Source: JBDNJM01 sp041687755 (GTDB taxonomy: Bacteria; Planctomycetota; UBA1135; GCA-002686595). From it: a stretch of DNA of 40,649 nucleotides. Location of the stretch: positions 1 to 40,649 of the forward strand of contig JBDNJM010000101.1 in assembly GCA_041687755.1 (NCBI GenBank), given 5' to 3'. Under the pieces are notes generated by a model that saw only the letters and a program-made list of their open reading frames with translations, ran no database searches and was not told where the DNA came from. Of the stretch, positions 17,448 through 25,312 are shown one piece after another (position 1 is the stretch's first letter; each line of letters begins with the position of its first letter). Both the position numbers and the translations under genes were made by a program.

Positions 17448-17494
17448 CTGGGGAGCGCTTCGCTCTGGCAGCACCCGGCTGGACGGCCGCTCAG
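17448..17494 (-). repeat. Dispersed 3'-end repeat, partial copy D (hairpin module only)
   Basis: 47 bases downstream of fabD resembling the hairpin module of copies A, B and C: begins CTG, contains CGCTTCGCTCTGGCAGC and ends GGCCGCTCAG. The 33-base units and the CTCACGATG end are not seen next to it. The module ends 34 bases from the fabD stop. Confidence 0.55.
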
Positions 17495-17528
17495 GAGTGC
17501 TCGCTAAGGGGCACCCGAAGCCTGGACG

Positions 17529-18485
17529 CTAGGCGTCCTCCGCTCCCGCATGGCCGGGCACCAGGTCGTCAGGCACCGCCAGGGAGCGACAGGGCATCAC
17601 CCGATCCAGCTTGCGCAGGAGACCTGAGAGGATCTGACCCGGCCCCGGCTCGAGGAACGCCTCGACGCCCATCTCCAGCGCCCTGCGCATCGACTTCTCC
17701 CAGAGCACGGGAGAGCACAACTGCTCGGCCAGGTTGCGACGGATCTCTTCCGGGTCGCTGACCGTGGCACCGGTCACGTTCGTGATCAGCGGCACCTGAG
17801 GCGCAGCGATCGCAACGTCCGCCAGCGCGGCACTCAGCCGTTCGGCGGCAGGGCGCATGCACTCCGAATGGAATCCGCCGGCCACGACGAGCCGACGCGC
17901 ACGCTTGACGCCGTGCTCCTTGGCCGCGGCTTCGACGGCCTCGAGCGCGGCGATCTCGCCAGAGACGACGACCTGGCCCGGTGCGTTGAGGTTCGCGACC
18001 GAACAAATCCCGTGGGCGGCGCCCACCTTCGCCAAGGCCTGGGCCTGGGCTTCGGTCGCGCCGATCAGGGAGGACATCCCGGAGGGCAGTTGCTCGGACG
18101 CGTCCTGCATCGCTTCACCCCGCAAGCGCACGAGCCGCACGCCGTCCTCGAAGCTGAGCGAGCCGGCCACCCACAGGGCGGTGTACTCCCCCAGGCTCAG
18201 GCCGGCGACGATCGGTGCCGTGCTCGTGTCAAGCCCCTGCTCGCGGGCCACCGTGAGAATGGCGGCGCTGGTCGTAAAGATGCCAGGTTGGGCGATGTCG
18301 GTGCGATGCACCTCATCCCCACGGTTCCAGCAGGCATCCGACAGGGAAAAACCGAGTGTGTCATCGGCGCGCTGGAACAGCATCGAGGCCGACGCAAACG
18401 CATCGCACCAGTCGCGGCCCATGCCTGGGTACTGGGCGCCCTGTCCGGGCAGCAGGATCGCTTCGTTCATTGGAGGGGTGGACAA
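17529..18485 (-). CDS. fabD: Malonyl-CoA:ACP transacylase
   Basis: 318 residues, normal length. Transfers malonate from CoA to ACP. The oxyanion GQGAQYPGMG motif is at residues 14-23. The nucleophile is Ser97 in GLSLGEY (many enzymes have GHSLGE; the Leu variant also occurs) and the catalytic His206 is in AGGFHSECM. NVTGATVSDPEEIRRNLAEQL is the conserved C-terminal segment. A second in-frame Met at residue 6 is an equally good start. 28 bases separate it from fabH, so fabH-fabD are cotranscribed. A partial repeat module follows the gene. Confidence 0.96.
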   Translation of the reverse strand: MSTPPMNEAILLPGQGAQYPGMGRDWCDAFASASMLFQRADDTLGFSLSDACWNRGDEVHRTDIAQPGIFTTSAAILTVAREQGLDTSTAPIVAGLSLGEYTALWVAGSLSFEDGVRLVRLRGEAMQDASEQLPSGMSSLIGATEAQAQALAKVGAAHGICSVANLNAPGQVVVSGEIAALEAVEAAAKEHGVKRARRLVVAGGFHSECMRPAAERLSAALADVAIAAPQVPLITNVTGATVSDPEEIRRNLAEQLCSPVLWEKSMRRALEMGVEAFLEPGPGQILSGLLRKLDRVMPCRSLAVPDDLVPGHAGAEDA

Positions 18486-18513
18486 GTCTGAGGGGCAAGA
18501 AAATGCGTGTGAA

Positions 18514-19503
18514 CTACCAGCGGAGGAGCGAAGCGCCCCAGGTCACGCCGGCGCCGAAGGCGACGAGAACGACGTACTTGCCCTTCTCGATACGGCCCTG
18601 GCGGACCGCTTCGTCAAGGGCGATCGGCACGGTGGCGGCCGAGGTGTTGGCGTAGCGGTCGATGTTGATCATGACCTTGGAGGGGTCGAGATTGATGCGC
18701 TCAAGAGCCGCATCGATGATCCGTCGATTCACCTGGTGCGGAACGACCAAGGAGAGCTCGTCGTGATCGATGCCCTCAAGCATGTCACCGATGAGTTGGC
18801 TCATCTTGGAGACCGCGAAACGGTAGACGCCCCGGCCATCGAGCTGGATGTACTGTTCGCGCGCCGCCAGCATCTCCACGCTGGGCGGCCGCACGGTACC
18901 GCCGCCAGGGATCTGGATCAGAGCGTAGTCCGAGCCCTTGGCACCCATCGTGTGCTTCAGGAGTTCGCCCTGACCGCAATCCGCGTGGGGCGTCAGGACC
19001 GCGGCTCCGGCGCCGTCGCCGAACAAGATGCAGCTCCCCCGGTTCTCGTAGTCGAGGTAGCGCGAGAGGATCTCAACCCCAATGGTGAGCACGCGCTTCG
19101 CACGGCCTGCCGCGATGAGCGCCTCGCCGACCTGCACCGCGTTGACGAAGCCCGTGCAGGCCGAGGCCACGTCGAAGGCCATAGCGTTCGTCGCGCCGAG
19201 CTTGTCCTGCACACGCACCGCCGTCGAGGGCAGCTGAAAATCGGGCGTCAGCGTGCCCAGGATGATCGCGTCCAGGTCCTTAGGCTCGATGCTCGCGGCC
19301 TCGCAGGCAGCCAAGCTCGCCTTGACGGCCAGGTCCGAGGTCGTCTCGTCGTCGGCTGCGTAGCGGCGCTCTCTGATCCCCGTGCGCTGGACGATCCACT
19401 CGTCCGAGGTGTCGAGAAAGCTCTCGAACCAGGAGTTGGGGACGACGCGCTCAGGGAGGTAGTGGCCGGTGCCGGCGATGCCGACGGGGAGGATGGAGGC
19501 CAT
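18514..19503 (-). CDS. fabH: 3-oxoacyl-ACP synthase III
   Basis: 329 residues from the ATG at 19503; the frame extends to 19671, but the extra residues are not FabH-like and the family start (xxVGIxGTGHYLPERVV) lies here. Initiates fatty-acid synthesis from acyl-CoA and malonyl-ACP. The Cys116-His256-Asn286 triad is visible in ASACTGF, VVPHQVNRRII and RYANTSAA. FGDGAGAAVL is also conserved. It is followed closely by fabD; upstream lies a 547-base gap containing repeat copy B, then plsX. Confidence 0.97.
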   Translation of the reverse strand: MASILPVGIAGTGHYLPERVVPNSWFESFLDTSDEWIVQRTGIRERRYAADDETTSDLAVKASLAACEAASIEPKDLDAIILGTLTPDFQLPSTAVRVQDKLGATNAMAFDVASACTGFVNAVQVGEALIAAGRAKRVLTIGVEILSRYLDYENRGSCILFGDGAGAAVLTPHADCGQGELLKHTMGAKGSDYALIQIPGGGTVRPPSVEMLAAREQYIQLDGRGVYRFAVSKMSQLIGDMLEGIDHDELSLVVPHQVNRRIIDAALERINLDPSKVMINIDRYANTSAATVPIALDEAVRQGRIEKGKYVVLVAFGAGVTWGASLLRW

Positions 19504-19854
19504 GTTGGGATTCCCGAGATCAGATACCGGGCCGATTCGTCGGCCAGGAGGGTGGAGCCGGTGCCCTTGACGTGGGACACCGGAAAAACGGAAGTCTAGC
19601 GAGCAAGAGAGACCGATTCGAATGGCCTGGCGCGACAACCCACCGGGGCCCCGATCCTGCTGCCCCTCCACTGGCGCTGAACGCGCCCCTCAAATGGCCC
19701 CCCGGCAGGCTATTTCGCCCCCCCGGACCGGACTCGGCCGCAGGGCCTGCGGGCCGCGCCCCGACGGGTTCGGAGCCGAGCTCCGTCACGTCGCCCGAGC
19801 TAGATTCGGCCTCGGATGCGCGCTCGCCAACCACCGAACGACCGGCGAAATCGA

Positions 19855-20054
19855 CTCACGATGAGTGAATCGATGCGCCCGGCACAAGCGGTTCATGCTC
19901 TGTGAGCGCCAGCGCCTTTAGGCGATGGGCCAATAAGCACCGCAGCGCATCCAGGAGATGGGCCACTGGATCCCGCAGCGCCTCCAGGCCATAGGCCCGA
20001 CGGCTCTAGAGCGGCACTTCGCTCCGGCAGCGCTGTTGTTTCGCGGCCTCTCAG
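19855..20054 (-). repeat. Dispersed 3'-end repeat, copy B
   Basis: The longest copy. It starts CTCACGATGAGTGAA (as copy A), then carries three 33-base tandem units (cores TTTAGGCGATGGGCCAATA, TCCAGGAGATGGGCCACTG, CTCCAGGCCATAGGCCCGA), then a 49-base hairpin module at 20006-20054 ending GCCTCTCAG. The minus-strand plsX stop codon (TGA, 20053-20051) lies inside the hairpin arm, so the element begins exactly at the end of the gene. Confidence 0.75.
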
Positions 20055-21049
20055 GTCCCGGCCGAAACGCCCTCGACGATGGCCTCGGTCACACCACTGC
20101 TGAGGGTGCGCCGCGCCATCTGGAGGGCGTTCGCCACCGCGCGGGCGTCCGACCGACCGTGGCCGATCACAACCGGAGCGCGGACGCCGAGCAGCAGCGC
20201 TCCGCCATACGACGAGTAGTCGATCTGACCCTTGAGCTTCGCCAAGGACTCCCCCGCCCACTCGGCCTGATGGGCCTTGAGCTCGGCCATAAACAGCCCC
20301 ATCAAAAACCCGGAGAAGCCCTCCAGCAGCTTCAGCACGACGTTCCCGGTGAAGCCGTCCATGACCATGACGTCGGCGCGATGCTTGAACATCTCGTCGC
20401 CTTCGATATTGCCGCAGAATTCCAGGGCGCTGGCGGCCAGCAACCCATGGGCCTGCTGCATCAACTCCGTGCCCTTCGTCGGCTCCCCACCGATGTTCAA
20501 CAGGCCAACCCGCGGCGTTTCCGTCGCCAGGCAGCGGCGGGCGTAGACCGCTCCCATTTGCCCGTACTGCAGCAGGTGCTCGGGCTTGGCCGCGATGTTC
20601 GCGCCCATGTCGAGAAACGTCAGCGGTTTGCCGGTCAGCAGGGTCGTAACCGCGATGCCGGGGCGCTTGACGCCCGGGAGGGTCTTCAATCCAAGCGTAG
20701 CGGCACCGACCACCGCGCCCGTGTTGCCCATGCCCACGAGGGCCCCGGCTGCCTGCTCACGCACCAGCCGCATGCAGGTCAAAATCGAGGCATCGGGCTT
20801 CGCGCGCAGGGCGACCGCGGGCTTGTCGTCCATCTCGATGACTTGGCTCGCGTGCACGACTTCGAAGCCCGGGTTTCCGCCGCGCTCGGCGAGCTCGTGC
20901 TCAAGCCGTTCGCGGTCCCCCACCAAGACGAGAGATTCGGGAGCGAGCGCGTCCGCAGAGCTCGGGTCTGCAGCCAGCAGCGCCCCCGCCACCGTGGCGG
21001 CGGGAGCGTCGTCGCCCCCCATAGCATCGAGTGCAATTCGGTCAGTCAC
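20051..21049 (-). CDS. plsX: Phosphate acyltransferase PlsX
   Basis: 332 residues, full length. Converts acyl-ACP to acyl-phosphate, the first step of PlsX/PlsY phospholipid synthesis, as a peripheral membrane enzyme. Signatures: RIALDAMGGDDAP at the N-terminus, LVGMGNTGAVVG, FLDMGANIAAKPEHLLQYG, VGLLNIGGEPTKG and VMDGFTGNVVLKLLEG. The conserved TMD/DMGANxxCKPxxLxQF-type box has Ala in place of the usual Asp/Cys neighbour, within family variation. The usual neighbours rpmF (upstream) and fabH (downstream) are present, but 461 and 547 bases away. Confidence 0.97.
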   Translation of the reverse strand: MTDRIALDAMGGDDAPAATVAGALLAADPSSADALAPESLVLVGDRERLEHELAERGGNPGFEVVHASQVIEMDDKPAVALRAKPDASILTCMRLVREQAAGALVGMGNTGAVVGAATLGLKTLPGVKRPGIAVTTLLTGKPLTFLDMGANIAAKPEHLLQYGQMGAVYARRCLATETPRVGLLNIGGEPTKGTELMQQAHGLLAASALEFCGNIEGDEMFKHRADVMVMDGFTGNVVLKLLEGFSGFLMGLFMAELKAHQAEWAGESLAKLKGQIDYSSYGGALLLGVRAPVVIGHGRSDARAVANALQMARRTLSSGVTEAIVEGVSAGT

Positions 21050-21151
21050 TTGGTTTCGAATCCGGTTGGCCGGCAGCTCGCGCCAGGTTGCGGTGGAGAA
21101 TCGGAAGGCAGCTGGGGGTCACGCTGCGGATCAATCACGCGCGGATCCCTT

Positions 21152-21195
21152 CGAGAGCCCCTCGGAACACGGGCGAGAGCCCCTCAGAACACGGG
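21152..21195. repeat. 22-bp tandem duplication in the rpmF-plsX gap
   Basis: Two adjacent 22-base copies of a CGAGAGCCCCTC-R-GAACACGGG unit at 21152-21173 and 21174-21195 differing at one base. No function is apparent; such a duplication can arise by slippage. Confidence 0.75.
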
Positions 21196-21374
21196 GCCAA
21201 GAGCGCACGGGAACTCGAGGTCTGCGCCGCAACCAGGACGTGGGTGCTTAGTCCCCAGGAGCCCTCGAGGCGCCCCGCCCGCACGTGAACCATGCGCGCC
21301 GAAATCGGCTCGCGGAGGCTTTGCGCTCAGGCATTGGGCTGGAGGGGGCCGGCAATGACCGCCGGGGAACGTCA

Positions 21375-21414
21375 AACGGCTGCGCAGGGGCATCAAAGCC
21401 TCTGAGCAGCCGTT
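21375..21414 (-). terminator. Strong hairpin downstream of rpmF
   Basis: Perfect 9-bp arms AACGGCTGC (21375-21383) and GCAGCCGTT (21406-21414) enclose a second stem AGGGGC/GCCTCT (one G-U pair) with an ATCAAA loop. It is 96 bases after the rpmF stop. No T-run follows on the minus strand, so it may be a terminator, an RNA stability element or a processing site. Confidence 0.5.
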
Positions 21415-21510
21415 CTGGCCGATGCCCGGTCGACTGAAGAACCGGCCGAGGCCTGCGCCAGTTGAGGCGAGGCCCCCAGCAGCAAGACCGCAGCAGAACC
21501 GCAGCGCGGC

Positions 21511-21714
21511 CTAGAAGTCGCTGACTTCCTGAATCTCGAACCCGCCGGTTCCGCCCTTCTCGTAGCCGTAGTGCGTGTCCGACTCGAGCAGGCGGTGCGG
21601 CAGCCGGGCGACGCCCGTGCGCGGGTCGCGGTTGATTTGGGGCACCTTGATCGCGAGGTGCGAACGGCGCTTGCGCTTGCGAGCTTTGGAGATGCGGCGC
21701 TTGGGATGGGCCAT
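21511..21714 (-). CDS. rpmF: Ribosomal protein bL32, cysteine-free form
   Basis: 67 residues. The N-terminus MAHPKRRISKARKRKRRSH is the bL32 signature, and LPHRLLESDTHYGYEKG aligns with the zinc-ribbon half. The four cysteines that bind zinc in C+ forms are absent (no Cys in the protein), so this is the zinc-independent C- type. The acidic tail (GGFEIQEVSDF) is a little longer than usual. The rpmF-plsX-fab order is classical. The 492 bases upstream, before alaS ends, contain repeat copy C and no other gene. Confidence 0.95.
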   Translation of the reverse strand: MAHPKRRISKARKRKRRSHLAIKVPQINRDPRTGVARLPHRLLESDTHYGYEKGGTGGFEIQEVSDF

Positions 21715-22042
21715 GACTGGACGGGTCGAGGAACTGTTGCAGGCGGAGCAAAAGGCTCCGACCGGGTGAAGTGGGGTGAGAAGTTAATGACCCGATCCGG
21801 GGTGCGTCAAGCCGCAGGCGCCATCCAAGCCCCAGGAATCGGCCTTTCGGGGCGCCCGCAGCCTGCAGGGGGTAGCTCGCGGGGGCCGAATCGCCCGTAC
21901 GCGCGGCCAGCGGTTGCAGGCCTGCCCCCCCTGTGGTGCCGCCACGGGGCGCTGCTTGGCCGGCCTGACCGAGCTTCCACGAGTCCAACATGGAGCCCCG
22001 CCCCGGTCGCCCGGGTGGGGACACTCGTGCGGCCCGCGCCGG

Positions 22043-22210
22043 CTCACGATGCGCGAATCAAGCCGCGCAGCGCATTCCGTGAGCGCTCTGTCCGCCCCAG
22101 CGCCTCCAGGCGATGGGCCGAGATGCACCACAGCGCCTTCTGTCGCTGGGCCCAAAGGCAACTGAGAGGCCATTCGGCTGGGCAGCGCCATTTTCCCCAC
22201 AGCCTCTCAG
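22043..22210 (-). repeat. Dispersed 3'-end repeat, copy C
   Basis: Starts CTCACGATGCGCGAA, has two 33-base units (first core CTCCAGGCGATGGGCC; second degenerate, TTCTGTCGCTGGGCC), and ends in a 49-base hairpin module at 22162-22210 with perfect 9-bp arms CTGAGAGGC and GCCTCTCAG. The alaS stop codon lies in the hairpin arm, as with plsX in copy B. Compared with copy A the arms differ but still pair, suggesting the structure is maintained. Confidence 0.75.
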
Positions 22211-24882
22211 GCCGAAACCGAAGCCTCCAGCGCGGCGCGCACGGCCTCAACGGCACCGGGCACGGCGGTCGTGTCGAGTCCCTGGCCCTGGGCCAGCTCC
22301 GGCTTGCCGCCCCCACCGCCGCCGAGGACGCCTGCGATGGTCTTGGCCAGATCACCGGCCTTCAGTCCCCGATCCCGGGCGGAGCCCTGGCAAACGACCA
22401 GGTAGGGCACCTTGCCGTCGGAACGTCCGAACAGCACCAGCGCCAGGTCAGCAACGGCGCCCTTGGCACGGGTCGCCAGCTCCCGGAGAGCCCCGAGGTC
22501 CAGGCCCTCTAGGTCGCTCACGCCGATGGATAGACCATCGCGCAACTCGAGGCCGGACTGCACCTGGGCGAGCACCCCGGCTAAGTCCGCCGTCGCGGCA
22601 GCCGCCTGGGACTTCTTAGCCGCCTTCAGGTTTTGCTGCAGCGCTTCGATGCGCCCCTGCAGATCCTCCGGAGACACTTTGAGCGTGCGCGCGGCCTGGG
22701 ACAGCGTGCGTCGCTCGGCCTGCAGCTGCGCCACCGCGGCCGGTCCGGTGACGGCCTCCACGCGCCGCACCCCAGCCTGAATCGCGCGCTCCGACACGAT
22801 CAGAAACGGTCCGATTTCGCCTGCAGCGGAGACGTGTGTTCCGCCGCAGAGTTCCATGGACCAGTCCCCGACCGCCACGACACGCACCTGCTCGTCGTAC
22901 TTCTCGCCAAACAGGGCCGTCACGCCGCGCTCCTTCGCCGCCTTGAGATCCTCGACGGTCGTTGTCACGGTCGCGTTCTCAAAAACGTGGGCGTTGACCA
23001 AAGCCTCCACCCGCTCCACCTCTTCCGGGGTGATCGCGCTGGGGTGAGACAGGTCGAACCGCAGCCGATCGGGGCCCACGTAGGACCCGGCCTGGCTCAC
23101 GTGATCGCCGAGCACCTCGCGCAGGGCCTTGTGCATCAGGTGCGTCGCGGTGTGATTCTTGACCGTCCGCGAGCGTGCCTCGGCGTCGATCTGTGCCACG
23201 ACGGCCACGCCGTCTGTAACCACCCCTTCCGCGGTACCGCAGTGCACAACGACTCCCGCCAGGCGCTGCGTGTCAGAGACGACAAGCCGGAAGGAGCCAT
23301 CCGCCGCGCGGATCTCGCCCCGATCCCCGATCTGGCCGCCGGCCTCGGAGTAGAAGGGCGTCCGCTCAAGCACGAACAGGCTGGTCCCGCCTGCGCGCTC
23401 GAAGCTCCGCAGAAGCTTCGCCTCCGCGACCGAGCCAACGGCGCCGACCGAGTGGTACAGCGAGACGGTCTCGCCCAGGCCCTCGAGCTCTTCCGCCGAA
23501 AGCAGCTGCTTGAAGCTGCCCTCTGAGCGGCTCGCCGCACTGTGCTTTTCCTGCGCCTCGGCCCAGCCCGCGGCGTCGAGGCTCTGGCCGCGCTCGCGCG
23601 CCATCAGCTCGACGAGGTCGCGCGGGAATCCGTAGGTCGCGTACAGCTCGAACGCCTCCGCGCCCGGCAGTTCTCCTGTGCCGGACTCAGTCACCTGGTC
23701 GCTCAAAGCCTCGAAGCGCACAAGACCGCGGTCCAACGTGCGCCCGAAAGCCTCTTCTTCCCGACCAAGAACCAGTTGCGCGTGCTCGAGTCGCGCCCGC
23801 AGCTCGGGGAACGGCTCCCCCAGCACGTCCGCGACTGCGATCGCCACCTCGCCCAGGAACGGACGGGTGATGCCCAGCGTCTGCCGGCCATAGCGCGATG
23901 CGCGCCGGAGCATGCGCCGCATGACGTAACCGCGGCCCGTGTTGCCCGGCAGGGCTCCGTCGGCGATCGCGGTCGAGACCGCGCGCACGTGGTCCGCGAT
24001 CACCCGGAACGCGATGTTCACCGCTTCGTCTTCCGTTCCGTAGGTCTTGCCCGAAACCTTGGCGATCGCATCGAAGATCGGCACGAACAGGTCCGTGTCG
24101 TAATTGCTCAGCTTGCCCTGCAGCACCGAGAGCACGCGCTCGAACCCCATGCCAGTGTCCACGCACTGGGCGGGCAGGGCCCGCAAGGACCCGTCATCCA
24201 GCCGGTTGAACTGCATGAACACCAGGTTCCACAGCTCAATGAAGCGCTCGTTGCCCGCGTTGACCCCGATCTCCGGGTTGGCGCCATCGGCCGGGTTCGA
24301 ATCCGGGCCACCGCGGTCCAGGTGGATCTCGGAGCACGGTCCGCAGGGACCGGTCTCGCCCATCTCCCAGAAGTTGTCCTCGCGACCCGCGCGCAGGATG
24401 CGCTCAGGAGCGATGTCGGTTTCTTCGCGCCAGATCCGCTCCGCCTCATCATCGGCGCCCAGCCCATCAGCCCCGTCACCACCGAAGACGGTCACCCAGA
24501 GCCGCTCCTTAGGCAGCTTCCAGACCTCGGTCAACAGCTCCCAGGCCCAGACGATGGCATCGCGCTTGAAGTAGTCGCCGAACGACCAGTTCCCGAGCAT
24601 CTCAAAGAACGTGTGGTGGTACGTATCCACGCCCACGTCCTCCAAGTCGTTGTGCTTGCCCGAAGCGCGGATGCACTTCTGGGTGTCCGCGGCCCGGCTG
24701 TACTCCCGCGTTCCGGTCCCGAGGAAGACGTCCTTGAACTGGTTCATCCCCGCATTCGTAAACAACAGGGTGGCATCGTCTCGGGGGAACACACCCGCGG
24801 AGGGCACGATCCGGTGACCGCGCTCCTCGAAGAAGCGCTGGAATTGTTCACGGACGACGAGATGGGAAGGGAAGTCGCTCAT
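22207..24882 (-). CDS. alaS: Alanyl-tRNA synthetase
   Basis: 891 residues from the ATG at 24882 (MSDFPSHLVVREQFQRFFEERGH); the frame runs on to 25596, but that extension reads backwards through recA and is not AlaRS. Charges tRNA-Ala. N-terminal catalytic core with LLFTNAGMNQFKDVFLG, KHNDLEDVGVDTYHHTFFEMLGNWSFG and GCGPCSEI-like (ETGPCGPCSEIHLDRGG). Editing domain zinc site HTATH (His577, His581) and CGGTH (Cys679, His683). The C-terminal oligomerisation domain includes the GGGGGGKPELAQGQG glycine motif. A complete, ordinary enzyme. Confidence 0.97.
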   Translation of the reverse strand: MSDFPSHLVVREQFQRFFEERGHRIVPSAGVFPRDDATLLFTNAGMNQFKDVFLGTGTREYSRAADTQKCIRASGKHNDLEDVGVDTYHHTFFEMLGNWSFGDYFKRDAIVWAWELLTEVWKLPKERLWVTVFGGDGADGLGADDEAERIWREETDIAPERILRAGREDNFWEMGETGPCGPCSEIHLDRGGPDSNPADGANPEIGVNAGNERFIELWNLVFMQFNRLDDGSLRALPAQCVDTGMGFERVLSVLQGKLSNYDTDLFVPIFDAIAKVSGKTYGTEDEAVNIAFRVIADHVRAVSTAIADGALPGNTGRGYVMRRMLRRASRYGRQTLGITRPFLGEVAIAVADVLGEPFPELRARLEHAQLVLGREEEAFGRTLDRGLVRFEALSDQVTESGTGELPGAEAFELYATYGFPRDLVELMARERGQSLDAAGWAEAQEKHSAASRSEGSFKQLLSAEELEGLGETVSLYHSVGAVGSVAEAKLLRSFERAGGTSLFVLERTPFYSEAGGQIGDRGEIRAADGSFRLVVSDTQRLAGVVVHCGTAEGVVTDGVAVVAQIDAEARSRTVKNHTATHLMHKALREVLGDHVSQAGSYVGPDRLRFDLSHPSAITPEEVERVEALVNAHVFENATVTTTVEDLKAAKERGVTALFGEKYDEQVRVVAVGDWSMELCGGTHVSAAGEIGPFLIVSERAIQAGVRRVEAVTGPAAVAQLQAERRTLSQAARTLKVSPEDLQGRIEALQQNLKAAKKSQAAAATADLAGVLAQVQSGLELRDGLSIGVSDLEGLDLGALRELATRAKGAVADLALVLFGRSDGKVPYLVVCQGSARDRGLKAGDLAKTIAGVLGGGGGGKPELAQGQGLDTTAVPGAVEAVRAALEASVSA

Positions 24883-25312
24883 CGGAGAGGATCGCCTGGG
24901 GCGGCTCGGGCCGCCGGAGCTCTTCCGGCGGGTCGTTGGGTGCATGTCTGCGGGATTCGAAGCCCAGGATTGAACGCGGCCGGAGGCCCTGCGGCAACCC
25001 GCGGATCGGTCATTCGGCCCGTCCGCGCCTCCGGTTGGCCGTTCTGGAATCGAGGCGGCGCAGGGAACGCGCTGGCGCGGAACGGGGAACTCGCTGGACC
25101 ACCCAAGGCACCGCAGGAACTGCCCAGGGCTATCGCTGGCACGGGCAACACTGCGAGCGAAGGCGCCTTCGCTCAAGGCAACCGGCTCGCGGCAGATGAC
25201 CCGCTCTCCAAGGGGCGAAGTGAACGCCACCACGGCCACGGCCCGGCCCCCTGCCTGAAGCAGGGCGACCGGGCCGCACAGTTCCGTCTTGGGATCCGTC
25301 TTGAGGGGGAGC
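24883..25312. other. Gene-free gap between recA and alaS
   Basis: 430 bases with no supported gene and no recA terminator with a T-run. A GGATTCGAAGCCC stretch near 24950 imitates a tRNA T-arm, but the flanking bases do not pair. Confidence 0.45.

Noticed and set aside
17820..18060. FabD active-site change (GLSLGE rather than GHSLGE) as a defect
   Set aside because: The Leu variant occurs in functional family members, and nucleophile Ser97 and His206 are intact.
24935..24975. tRNA-like T-arm (GGATTCGAAGCCC)
   Set aside because: Flanking bases do not form a T-stem and no acceptor or anticodon arm can be built.
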